DNA of 64,000 bases, taken from assembly GCA_910574835.1 (NCBI GenBank), contig CAJTDE010000009.1, forward strand, positions 103,675 through 167,674, read 5' to 3'. The position numbers and the translations under genes were made by a program. Each line of letters starts with the position of its first letter. The first letter of the stretch is position 1. This document shows, one piece after another, positions 8,174-16,386 of the stretch. Origin of the DNA: Clostridia bacterium (lineage in GTDB: Bacteria > Bacillota > Clostridia > Lachnospirales > Lachnospiraceae). A model generated the notes under the pieces. That model searched no databases. It was not told the origin of the DNA and was given only the letters and a program-made list of their open reading frames with translations.

Positions 8174-8797
8174 TTGCAGGAACTGATTATGGCCCTTATG
8201 GAGCGGTACGGTTATCCGGGCATTTTTTTTCTAATTGCGGTGGAGAATATTTTTCCGCCCATTCCGTCGGAAATCATTTTGCCCTTTGGAGGATTTCTGA
8301 CTACATACACGAGACTTTCCATATTCGGAGTAGTCTTTTATTCCACCCTTGGCTCTCTGGCGGGCGCTCTGGTGCTTTACGGAGCGGGATGGCTGCTGAA
8401 CCGGGAACGGCTGATGTGCCTGGTGGCAGGTCCGGTGGGGAAGGCACTATGTCTTAAGCCTGCCGATGTGGCAAAGGCAGATGACTGGTTTCTGAAAAAA
8501 GGTACGAAAACCGTATTTTTCTGCCGCTTTGTGCCCATTGTCCGAAGCCTGATTTCCGTTCCTGCGGGAATGAGCCGGATGCAGATGGGGATGTTTTTGG
8601 CCTACACAACGGCGGGAAGCGTGCTTTGGAATCTGGCCCTTGTCTCTCTGGGAGCCGCTCTTGGGGAATCCTGGGGAAAAATCGCCTATCTGGTGGGGGA
8701 ATACTCCCACATTATGCTGATAGTGCTTTCAATAAGCGCGGTCAGCGGAATCATCTGGTTTTACCGGACACGGCCGAAAAGCAGTCACAGGGCATGA
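8174..8797 (+). CDS. DedA family membrane protein
   Basis: This polytopic membrane protein of the DedA/VTT family has members implicated in lipid-carrier (undecaprenyl phosphate) flipping and membrane homeostasis. The 207 residues include the diagnostic N-terminal segment ENIFPPIPSEIILPFGGFL and the second half-site FFCRFVPIVRSLISVPAGMS, with FxRxxPxxRxxxxxxAG. About five hydrophobic segments are visible. I place the start at TTG 8174 because GGAGGTGG lies seven bases before it; an in-frame ATG at 8189 is an alternative. It appears to be a single-gene unit between the ychF terminator and a hairpin at 8896. Confidence 0.88.
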   Translation: MQELIMALMERYGYPGIFFLIAVENIFPPIPSEIILPFGGFLTTYTRLSIFGVVFYSTLGSLAGALVLYGAGWLLNRERLMCLVAGPVGKALCLKPADVAKADDWFLKKGTKTVFFCRFVPIVRSLISVPAGMSRMQMGMFLAYTTAGSVLWNLALVSLGAALGESWGKIAYLVGEYSHIMLIVLSISAVSGIIWFYRTRPKSSHRA

Positions 8798-8895
8798 AGC
8801 GACAATCTTATTCTGAGTGAATCGGCCCGGTAGAGAGAGTGGATACCTTCGGTGAGCAGGGATATTGGAAGTGCATAGGCAAAATTGCGGAGCCG

Positions 8896-8962
8896 GAAAG
8901 AAGATTTCTATATCTGGACATCATTTACGATGTGGACACAAGATATGGAAGTCTTCTTTTTT
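8896..8962 (-). repeat. Hairpin D, possible short relative of the TTTTCCATATC family
   Basis: In the gap between the DedA gene and mraZ, an arm around 8897-8915 pairs (with a few G:U) with AGATATGGAAGTCTTCTT (8941-8958), followed by T residues. Inside is ACATCA-TTTAC-GATGT. Read on the minus strand it contains GACTTCCATATCTTGTGTCC, similar to the core of copies A and B. On the plus strand it may simply terminate the DedA transcript. Membership in the repeat family is tentative. Confidence 0.5.
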
Positions 8963-8998
8963 CCTAAAAATTTCCTAAAAAATTCATTTGAAAAGCTC

Positions 8999-9066
8999 TT
9001 GATTTTTGAAAAGAAGTAAGATACACTTGTACTACAAGTGGTAGAAAGTGGTGGAAAGTGGTTTTT
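8999..9066 (+). promoter_or_regulatory. dcw promoter with three MraZ boxes
   Basis: The -35 TTGATT (8999-9004) and -10 TACACT (9022-9027) have a 17-bp spacer. Just downstream are three direct repeats with exact 10-bp period, AGTGGTAGAA, AGTGGTGGAA and AGTGGTTTTT (9037-9066). MraZ is known to bind such GTGG-type direct repeats spaced one helical turn and to repress its own dcw operon, so this is very probably its operator. Confidence 0.88.
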
Positions 9067-9122
9067 GGGTAAAGAATAGTGGAGAATACAACCTAAAACC
9101 GGACGAAAGAGGGGTGAGCGCT

Positions 9123-9560
9123 ATGTTCCGCGGCGAATACAACCATTCGGTGGACACCAAGGGCAGGCTCATCATTCCCTCCAAATTTCGGGAGCAGCTG
9201 GGAGAAGAATTTATTGTCACCAGAGGATTGGACGGCTGTCTCTTTGTGTTTCCGATGAAGGAGTGGGAGGAGTATGAGGAGAAGCTTCGGAAGCTTCCCA
9301 CAACCAATAAGAATGCCCGTTCTTTCGTGAGATTTCTTACCGCAGGCGCCACCTCCTGCGAGTTTGACAAGCAGGGGCGGATTCTGCTTCCCGCGACGCT
9401 GCGTAAGTTTGCGGAGATCGAGAAGGATGTGGTTCTGGCAGGACTTTTGAACCGCATTGAGATCTGGAGCGAAGAGAAGTGGAATCAGAATAACAATTAC
9501 GATGAAATCGATATGGACGAGATTGCAGGCCAGCTGACGGAACTGGGGCTGGATATCTAA
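9123..9560 (+). CDS. mraZ: Transcriptional regulator MraZ
   Basis: This AbrB-like DNA-binding regulator is the first gene of the dcw cluster and usually represses it. Its 145 residues contain two tandem MraZ (SpoVT/AbrB) half-domains. The first begins MFRGEYNHSVDTKGRLIIPS, with the conserved DTKGR, and the second carries the matching CEFDKQGRILLPATLR. The chosen ATG at 9123 gives the canonical N-terminus; the frame is open further upstream, but GGGGTGAGCGCT directly precedes this ATG. Three likely operator repeats lie at 9037-9066, pointing to autorepression. Confidence 0.95.
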   Translation: MFRGEYNHSVDTKGRLIIPSKFREQLGEEFIVTRGLDGCLFVFPMKEWEEYEEKLRKLPTTNKNARSFVRFLTAGATSCEFDKQGRILLPATLRKFAEIEKDVVLAGLLNRIEIWSEEKWNQNNNYDEIDMDEIAGQLTELGLDI

Positions 9561-9657
9561 GAATTGCTGCGTATCGGCAGACCTGCGGCAGATGAGTTTG
9601 GGCTTGGGAGCCGGCGCAATTGCAGGCATACCGGGAGCAGTATCCGGGGAGGCTTGA

Positions 9658-10593
9658 ATGGAATTTGCACATGTATCGGTCCTTCTAAGAGAGACCATTG
9701 AACAGCTGAATATCCGGCCGGACGGAATCTACGTGGACGGAACCTTGGGAGGAGGCGGGCATGCCTTTGAGGTGTGTTCCCGGCTTTCGGACAAAGGAAG
9801 GCTGATTGGAATCGACCAGGATGCCGACGCCATAGCTGCTGCCGGGAAGCGTCTTCAGAAGTTTAAGGATCGGGTTACGATTGTCCGCAGCAATTACTGC
9901 AATATGCGAAGAGAATTACAAAGGCTTGGTATCGAAAGGGTGGACGGAATTGTGCTGGATCTGGGAGTTTCCTCCTACCAGTTGGATTCCGCCGGTCGCG
10001 GCTTTACCTACCGGGAGGATGCGCCCTTAGATATGCGGATGGACCAAAGACAGACCAGGACGGCGAGAACCATTGTCAATGAGTATTCCGAGCAGGAACT
10101 GTTTCGGGTGATTCGGGACTATGGGGAGGACAAGTTTGCGAAGAACATTGCCAAGCACATAGCTGCGGCCAGGGCGAAGAAGCCGATAGAGACTACCGGG
10201 GAGCTGACGGAGATTATCAGAGCGGCTATTCCGGCCAAGGTACGCATGAACGGCGGGCATCCCGCCAAGAAAACCTTTCAGGCTATCCGGATCGAATTGA
10301 ACAAAGAGCTGGAGGTTTTGAAGGATTCCCTGGACGATATGATCGATCTATTGAAGCCGGGAGGAAGAATCTGTGTGATTACCTTCCACTCTTTAGAGGA
10401 TCGCATTGTAAAAACTATTTTTAAGACAAATGAAAATCCCTGCACCTGCCCTTCTAATTTTCCTGTGTGTGTGTGTGGTAACAAACCGAAGGGCAGGTTA
10501 GTTGTAAAAAAACCAATTGTTCCAGGTGAGGAGGAATTGACAAAAAATAAAAGATCAAAAAGCTCAAAGCTTCGGGTATTTGAGCGGATCTAA
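9658..10593 (+). CDS. rsmH: 16S rRNA (cytosine1402-N4)-methyltransferase RsmH
   Basis: RsmH (MraW) methylates N4 of C1402 in the ribosomal P site using S-adenosylmethionine. The 311 residues start with [15 protein letters not shown]. The SAM-binding motif [15 protein letters not shown] follows, then [19 protein letters not shown] and the helical insertion with [18 protein letters not shown]. The C-terminal block carries [14 protein letters not shown] cysteine-rich stretch ([15 protein letters not shown]) near residue 260-275 is typical of the family. GGGGAGGCTTGAATG provides the ribosome binding site. The 97 bp between mraZ and rsmH holds no gene. Confidence 0.97.
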   Translation: MEFAHVSVLLRETIEQLNIRPDGIYVDGTLGGGGHAFEVCSRLSDKGRLIGIDQDADAIAAAGKRLQKFKDRVTIVRSNYCNMRRELQRLGIERVDGIVLDLGVSSYQLDSAGRGFTYREDAPLDMRMDQRQTRTARTIVNEYSEQELFRVIRDYGEDKFAKNIAKHIAAARAKKPIETTGELTEIIRAAIPAKVRMNGGHPAKKTFQAIRIELNKELEVLKDSLDDMIDLLKPGGRICVITFHSLEDRIVKTIFKTNENPCTCPSNFPVCVCGNKPKGRLVVKKPIVPGEEELTKNKRSKSSKLRVFERI

Positions 10594-10613
10594 GTAAGAA
10601 TTGAGAGAAGCGA

Positions 10614-11156
10614 ATGGCAGAAATCAGAAGCATTTATACGGACAAAAGAAGAACTTCCGACAGAAACAGACAGACTTATGTGAATGGCACAGCGGTCCGT
10701 AAGCTTCAGGTTGTGGAGAATCCAAAAAGAGATCGAAGAAGCAGGCAGGCTCAGCGCCCCCGCGTACACCGCACTCCAAGGCTGGAGAAGGTTAGCTATT
10801 TGAGTATTGGATATACTTTGTTTTTAGCGGCGGCCTCCGTACTGGCGCTTTGGGTATGCGCAGGCTATCTCAAGCTGCAGGCGGACAATACGGCGCGCAT
10901 GAAGAATATTGTGGCCCTGGAGTCCCAGCTTTCCAACATGCGGGCGGAAAATGACGATGAATACAATCGGGTTACAACCTCTGTGGATTTGGATGAGATA
11001 CGCGACATTGCCATCAATGAGCTTGGAATGGTGTATGCCGGAGCGGATCAGGTGATCCTGTATGATGGTCAGGGAAGCGATTATGTAAGACAGTATCAGG
11101 AGATTCCGGAGGAAGATAATAGCTTAAAGGGACTGTTGGGTTCCGGAGGCGGGTGA
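10614..11156 (+). CDS. ftsL: Cell division protein FtsL-like
   Basis: This small bitopic division protein has 180 residues. A long basic cytoplasmic N-terminus (about 62 residues with many Arg/Lys) precedes one transmembrane helix (SIGYTLFLAAASVLALWVCA, about residues 64-84). A periplasmic-side coiled coil with leucine-type heptads follows (LKLQADNTARMKNIVALESQ and on). FtsL sequences are poorly conserved, so the assignment rests on size, topology and its position between rsmH and the division PBP. It probably forms the FtsLB/DivIB complex with the product of 20242-21018 and activates FtsW/PBP. The tail ends in a Gly-rich segment. Confidence 0.85.
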   Translation: MAEIRSIYTDKRRTSDRNRQTYVNGTAVRKLQVVENPKRDRRSRQAQRPRVHRTPRLEKVSYLSIGYTLFLAAASVLALWVCAGYLKLQADNTARMKNIVALESQLSNMRAENDDEYNRVTTSVDLDEIRDIAINELGMVYAGADQVILYDGQGSDYVRQYQEIPEEDNSLKGLLGSGGG

Positions 11157-11160
11157 TAAT

Positions 11161-13425
11161 TTGAAGCAGTCAGCAAGAAAGAAAAGGACAAGCAGAAAAG
11201 CGACGATGGAGCATCGGATGAAAGGAAAGCTGGCACTATTATTTACTATAATAGTGCTTGCTTTAATTGGCGTGGATATTCGGCTTGCCTATATCAATAA
11301 GACAAACGGAGAAAAGTATACAAAAAAGGTTTTGGCTCAGCAGGATACGGCGAGTACGTTGCTTCCCTACAGGCGCGGCGATATTTTAGATCGAAACGGT
11401 ACCATTTTGGCAACCAGCGAGAAGGTTTACAATCTGATCCTGGACCCCAAGGTATTGCTGCAGAATCAGTCCGAGGACGCCAAAAAGGACTGTGTAGAGC
11501 CGACGGTACGTGCGCTTTTGGAATGTTTTGAGCTGGAGGAAGCAGAGCTTCGCAAGGTATTAAGCGACAAAAAGGACAGCAGCTATGTACCTTTGCTGCG
11601 GCAGCTGACGAAGGATGAGACGACAGCCTTCCGGGAGCTTTTGGAAGATGAAAAGCTGGGGCCGAAGATCAAAGGGGTTTGGTTCGAGGATTCTTATATC
11701 CGGCGATACCCCAATGATTCCTTAGCCTGCCATGTGATAGGCTATACGGTGACGGGAAATCAGGGACAGACAGGCATCGAGGAGGAGTACAGCAGTATCT
11801 TAAACGGAACCAACGGCAGAAGCTATAATTATCTGAATGAAGATTTGGAGCAGGAAAAGTCCGTAAAAACTCCTACGGACGGCAACAGTGTGGTATCAAC
11901 CATTGATATAACGCTCCAGAGTATTGTAGAAAAGTACATTGACAAGTTTATAGCGGATTATACAAATAAAAATATAGAGGGACCGGCGGCGAAAAATATC
12001 GGTGTAGTCATGATGGACCCTCAAAACGGCGAAATTTTGGCTATGGCAGGAGACGTTGATTTTAATTTGAACGATCCCTTCGATCTGGTGAACAACGGTT
12101 ATATTTCACAGGAGCTTGAGAGCGCTATGGAAGGCAATCCCCATATCCTTGTGGATCAGGGATATATGCTGGAGCGGGAATATCAGCAGCTGGAGAACAG
12201 CGGAAAGCTGGATAAAGAAAATCTGACATTGTTTCTTCAAAATCAGATGTGGAGAAATTATTGCATCAGCGACGGCTATGAGCCGGGATCTACCGTAAAA
12301 CCGCTTACCATAGCAGGTGCGCTGGAAACGGGTTCCATTAACGATTCCATGACATTTCTCTGTGATGGAAAACAAGTCATCGTGGAAGGCCAGAAGCCGA
12401 TTACCTGTGCGAAGAAATCGGGACATGGAATCATTACGTTAGAGGGTTCCCTGATGTTCTCCTGCAACGATGCACTGATGCAGATTGCGGCTAAGGACGG
12501 CTATGATAATTTTTTGAAATATCAGCAGATTTTTAATATTGGTTTAAAGACAAATATTGATCTGCCCGGCGAGACAAACAACGCATCTACCGTATTTACA
12601 AAGGATACGATTGGACCTACGGAGCTTGCAACCAGTTCCTTTGGCCAGGGCTACAATATGACAATGATTCAGGTAGCCAGTGCATTTTCTTCTGTGATCA
12701 ATGGAGGCCATTACTATAAGCCGCATGTGGTTAAGAGAGTTCTGGATTCCAATGGGGGAACGGTGGAGAATATCAATCCGACCTTGGTCAAGCAGACCGT
12801 ATCGGAAAAGACCTCGGCCTTGATACGCCAATATCTGTACCATACAATGTATGGAGAAGCAGACGGCAACGGCAACAATCCCACAGGTAAAAAAGCCCGG
12901 GTGGCAGGCTATACTATGGGCGGAAAAACGGGAACGGCGGAGAAGGTTCCGCGTTCTGCCAGAAAGTACTTGGTGTCCTTTATCGGGTTCGCTCCGGCGG
13001 ACAATCCTCAGGTCGTATGTTATGTTGTAGTGGATGAGCCAAATGCGGCAGATCATATTACGCAGGCAAGCAGTTCCTATGCCCAGGAGATCTTTAAGAA
13101 TATTATGAAGGAAGCCATGCCCTATCTGAACATCTATGCGACCGAAGAGATACCGGCCGACATGCAGGATGAAGTAGATGCGGAAAATGCAGCCAAAGAG
13201 CAGTCAGAGAATGAAGGAGAAGGCGAAAGTGAGGAGGGGGAAGAGCCGGAAGGCGAAGAATCTGCTCCGGAAGGTGTCCTGACAGATCCGAATACGGGCG
13301 AACAGGTAAAAATGCCCACGGAAAAGGACCTGGAAGGCCAGGAGGATGAAGGCCCCCTCGGAGGAATTGAAAGCCCCCTTTTGGGAAACGAAGTACGGCT
13401 TCCCGAGGAGCCGCAGGAAGAATAA
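11161..13425 (+). CDS. Class B penicillin-binding protein (division transpeptidase)
   Basis: This is a septal peptidoglycan transpeptidase of the FtsI/PBP2 class, anchored by one N-terminal membrane helix (LALLFTIIVLALIGVDIRLA). It has 754 residues. After the PBP dimer domain (RRGDILDRNGTILATS) the catalytic motifs are in order: GSTVK with nucleophile Ser about 377, SCN about residue 434, and KTG at about 589-591 (GGKTGTAEK). A long acidic Glu/Pro-rich tail (about residues 675-754) replaces the PASTA domains seen in some relatives. The start is TTG with GGAGG eleven bases upstream, overlapping the end of ftsL. A hairpin with T-tract separates it from the second PBP. Confidence 0.93.
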   Translation: MKQSARKKRTSRKATMEHRMKGKLALLFTIIVLALIGVDIRLAYINKTNGEKYTKKVLAQQDTASTLLPYRRGDILDRNGTILATSEKVYNLILDPKVLLQNQSEDAKKDCVEPTVRALLECFELEEAELRKVLSDKKDSSYVPLLRQLTKDETTAFRELLEDEKLGPKIKGVWFEDSYIRRYPNDSLACHVIGYTVTGNQGQTGIEEEYSSILNGTNGRSYNYLNEDLEQEKSVKTPTDGNSVVSTIDITLQSIVEKYIDKFIADYTNKNIEGPAAKNIGVVMMDPQNGEILAMAGDVDFNLNDPFDLVNNGYISQELESAMEGNPHILVDQGYMLEREYQQLENSGKLDKENLTLFLQNQMWRNYCISDGYEPGSTVKPLTIAGALETGSINDSMTFLCDGKQVIVEGQKPITCAKKSGHGIITLEGSLMFSCNDALMQIAAKDGYDNFLKYQQIFNIGLKTNIDLPGETNNASTVFTKDTIGPTELATSSFGQGYNMTMIQVASAFSSVINGGHYYKPHVVKRVLDSNGGTVENINPTLVKQTVSEKTSALIRQYLYHTMYGEADGNGNNPTGKKARVAGYTMGGKTGTAEKVPRSARKYLVSFIGFAPADNPQVVCYVVVDEPNAADHITQASSSYAQEIFKNIMKEAMPYLNIYATEEIPADMQDEVDAENAAKEQSENEGEGESEEGEEPEGEESAPEGVLTDPNTGEQVKMPTEKDLEGQEDEGPLGGIESPLLGNEVRLPEEPQEE

Positions 13426-13480
13426 CGGCGTATACTCCTACGGAGTGGGTGGACTTCGTCCGATAAGGTATAATTGCAAA

Positions 13481-13523
13481 GATCCCATAATAGGTTAATA
13501 CAAAGCTATTATGGGGTCTTTTT
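13481..13523 (+). terminator. Terminator-like hairpin abutting the second PBP start codon
   Basis: GATCCCATAATAG (13481-13493) pairs with CTATTATGGGGTC (13506-13518), followed by five T residues and immediately the ATG at 13524. The only purine-rich stretch positioned as a ribosome binding site (GGGG at 13513-13516) is inside the hairpin's 3' arm. The structure could therefore both end transcription from the first PBP and block translation of the second. A TATAAT sequence at 13470-13475 lies just upstream, without a convincing -35. Confidence 0.7.
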
Positions 13524-15287
13524 ATGTATCCAAAATGTAAGACATATAATCGGAAAAAGATCATCCTCATCTTTATCTGTTGCCTTCTGGCTGTCTGTAT
13601 ACTCACAGGCCGGCTGGTAAAGCTTATGATATTCGAATCGGAATATTATCAGGAACTGGCGGATGATCTTCATGAACGGGAACGGAGCATCAAAGCGGCC
13701 AGGGGAAGAATTATTGATGCTTCGGGTACTGTTTTGGCCACAAACCGGACGGTGTGTACGATTTCCGTAGTTCACAGTCAGATTAAGGACCCGGAGCAGG
13801 TGATCGAAGTTTTGTGCAAAGAGCTTGAGCTGGACGAGGAGACCGTGCGGAAAAGGGTGGAGAAATACAGCTCCATTGAGCGGATAAAGACGAATGTGGA
13901 AAAGGAGGTGGGAGATCGGATTCGTGCCTATCAGCTGGAGGGGGTTAAGATAGACGAGGATTTTAAGCGGTATTACCCTTACGGAAGCCTGGCGTCTAAG
14001 GTGCTGGGCTTTACAGGAAGCGACAATCAGGGGATCATTGGCCTTGAGGTGGTGTATGATAAATATCTGCAGGGAATCAACGGCACGATTTTAACGCAGA
14101 CGGATGCACGGGGAGTGGAGATTGCCGATGCCGGGGAGGAACGGGTAGAGCCGGTGGCGGGAAGTGACCTTTATATCAGCTTGGACTACAATATTCAGCT
14201 CTATGCCCAGCAGGCGGCCCTGAAGGCTCTGGAACAAAAACAGGCTACTTATGTGTCAATTTTGGTTATGAATCCGAAGAATGGGGAAATCTATGCTTGT
14301 GTCAATGTGCCGGAGTTTGATTTAAACGATCCTTTCACCTTAAATGTAGATGTGGATACAAGCGGCCTTACGGAACAGCAAAAGCAGGACTTACTGAACC
14401 AGATGTGGAGGAATCAAAGCATCAACGATACCTATGAGCCCGGTTCTACTTTTAAAACCATTACGGCTGCTGCGGCCTTGGAGAAGGGTGTCGTCACCCT
14501 GAAGGACACTTTCAGCTGTCCGGGATTCCGAATGGTGGAGGATCGGAAGATTCGCTGTCACAAGGTTGGAGGGCATGGGGCGGAGACCTTTGTGCAGGGG
14601 ATTGAAAATTCGTGCAATCCGGTTTTTATTGATATCGGTCAGCGAATCGGCGTGGATGATTTCTGCTCCTATTTTCAGCAATTTGGCCTGCTTTCCAAGA
14701 CAGGCGTAGATCTGCCCGGGGAAGCAGGAACTATTTTTCATAAAAAGGAGAATATAGGCCCCGTGGAGCTTGCAACTATTTCCTTCGGGCAGTCCTTCCA
14801 GATAACGCCGATTCAATTGGCTGCTACCGTCAGCGCCATTATCAACGGAGGAAACCGGGTGACGCCCCACTTTGGCGTGGAAATCCGGGACGAGGACGGA
14901 AGCCTGCTGAAAAAACTGTCATATGAGCGGCAGGAGGGTATTATATCCGAGGAGACCTCCGCTACCATGCGATATCTTATGGAGCAGGTTGTGGCGGAGG
15001 GCGGAGGGAAAAAGGCGTATATAGAGGGGTATCGGATTGGGGGAAAGACGGCAACCTCTCAGACGCTTCCCCGGGGAACGAATAAATACATATCCTCCTT
15101 TATCGGCTTTGCGCCTGCGGATGATCCCCAGGTGCTTGCCATAGCAATTATACATAATCCCCAGGGAATCTACTATGGAGGAACCATAGCGGCGCCGGTG
15201 ATTCAGGATATTTTTTCGAATATTCTGCCTTATCTGGGGATAGAAAAGGAAATAGAAAGGCCGGAGGAAGAGATAAAGGTTGAATAA
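13524..15287 (+). CDS. Class B penicillin-binding protein, SpoVD/FtsI-like
   Basis: This is a second transpeptidase of the PBP2/SpoVD group, 587 residues, with one N-terminal membrane helix (IILIFICCLLAVCILTGRLV). Catalytic motifs are GSTFK (Ser about 308), SCN (ENSCNPVFID) and, at residues 508-510, KTA within GGKTATSQT instead of the usual KTG. It lacks the acidic tail of the preceding PBP and has no PASTA domain. Two adjacent PBPs at this place in the dcw cluster are typical of spore formers, where the second is SpoVD, needed for spore cortex, so a sporulation role is likely but inferred. Expression is probably limited by the hairpin that overlaps its ribosome binding site. Confidence 0.88.
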   Translation: MYPKCKTYNRKKIILIFICCLLAVCILTGRLVKLMIFESEYYQELADDLHERERSIKAARGRIIDASGTVLATNRTVCTISVVHSQIKDPEQVIEVLCKELELDEETVRKRVEKYSSIERIKTNVEKEVGDRIRAYQLEGVKIDEDFKRYYPYGSLASKVLGFTGSDNQGIIGLEVVYDKYLQGINGTILTQTDARGVEIADAGEERVEPVAGSDLYISLDYNIQLYAQQAALKALEQKQATYVSILVMNPKNGEIYACVNVPEFDLNDPFTLNVDVDTSGLTEQQKQDLLNQMWRNQSINDTYEPGSTFKTITAAAALEKGVVTLKDTFSCPGFRMVEDRKIRCHKVGGHGAETFVQGIENSCNPVFIDIGQRIGVDDFCSYFQQFGLLSKTGVDLPGEAGTIFHKKENIGPVELATISFGQSFQITPIQLAATVSAIINGGNRVTPHFGVEIRDEDGSLLKKLSYERQEGIISEETSATMRYLMEQVVAEGGGKKAYIEGYRIGGKTATSQTLPRGTNKYISSFIGFAPADDPQVLAIAIIHNPQGIYYGGTIAAPVIQDIFSNILPYLGIEKEIERPEEEIKVE

Positions 15288-15391
15288 TCTGAGGGAAAGA
15301 CTTATAATGCAGTAGGTGGGATAAACGGATAAGCAGCCGCTGCTCACGAAATCAACAGTGACGACGAAAGAAGCATGAGAGGTGTAATGAT

Positions 15392-16348
15392 ATGAACTAT
15401 ATAATGATATTGCCGGTATTGATATCCTTTGCAATCAGCGCAGCCTTAGGGCCGGTGGTGATTCCGCTGCTGCGCAGGTTAAAGTTCGGGCAGACAGTCC
15501 GTGAAGAGGGGCCAAAAAGCCACTTGAAGAAAACCGGAACGCCGACGATGGGCGGGCTGATTATTTTGGCGGGAATTGTGATTACGTCCCTGCTGTATGT
15601 GAAGGACTATCCGGAGATTATTCCCATTCTGTTTGTGACCGTAGGCTTTGGAATCATAGGCTTTTTGGATGACTACATTAAGATTGTGCTTCATCGTTCG
15701 GAAGGACTGACGCCGGGACAGAAGATGTTGGGACAGATCCTGGTGACGGGCGTATTCGTTTATTATTACTACAATCTGACAGAGGGAGATATGGCGATGC
15801 TGATTCCCTTCTGGCCGGAGCATTATCTCCATATAGGCTGGCTGGCGGTTCCGGTGGCGTTTTTGGCAATTATCGGAACGGTTAACGGGGCGAATTTTAC
15901 AGACGGTCTGGACGGCCTGGCTTCCAGCGTAACGGTCTTGATCGCTACCTTTTTTACAGTGGTCGCCTTTGGAACGAACAGCGGCATCTCCCCAATTACC
16001 TGCGCGGTAGTGGGGAGCCTGATGGGATTTTTGCTGTTCAATGTCTACCCGGCCAGTGTGTTTATGGGGGATACCGGTTCTCTGGCTTTGGGGGGCTTTG
16101 TGGCCTCCACGGCTTATATGCTGAAGATGCCTGTTTTTATTTTGATTGTGGCCCTGATTTATTGGGTTGAGATTTTGTCCGTGATGATACAGGTAACTTA
16201 TTTTAAGATGACAGGAGGAAAACGTATCTTTCGTATGGCTCCCATTCACCATCATTTTGAGCTGGGAGGCTGGTCCGAGACAAGGGTTGTGGCGGTATTT
16301 TCCATTGTGACGGCGGTTCTCTGCCTGATTGGGATCTTAGCCTTATAA
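15392..16348 (+). CDS. mraY: Phospho-N-acetylmuramoyl-pentapeptide-transferase
   Basis: MraY transfers phospho-MurNAc-pentapeptide to undecaprenyl phosphate, giving lipid I in the cytoplasmic membrane. The 318 residues have about ten membrane helices. Family blocks are present: EGPKSHLKKTGTPTMGGL, the DDD-type motif FLDDYIKI, NGANFTDGLDGLA with the catalytic Asp residues, FMGDTGSLALGGF, and the His-rich MAPIHHHFELGGWSE near the end. The ribosome binding site GAGAGGTG precedes ATG 15392. murE and murF, which often flank it, are absent from this cluster. Confidence 0.97.
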   Translation: MNYIMILPVLISFAISAALGPVVIPLLRRLKFGQTVREEGPKSHLKKTGTPTMGGLIILAGIVITSLLYVKDYPEIIPILFVTVGFGIIGFLDDYIKIVLHRSEGLTPGQKMLGQILVTGVFVYYYYNLTEGDMAMLIPFWPEHYLHIGWLAVPVAFLAIIGTVNGANFTDGLDGLASSVTVLIATFFTVVAFGTNSGISPITCAVVGSLMGFLLFNVYPASVFMGDTGSLALGGFVASTAYMLKMPVFILIVALIYWVEILSVMIQVTYFKMTGGKRIFRMAPIHHHFELGGWSETRVVAVFSIVTAVLCLIGILAL

Positions 16349-16386
16349 AAAGCAGGGAGCAAAAATAGGAAAGGCGGTTTAAATCA

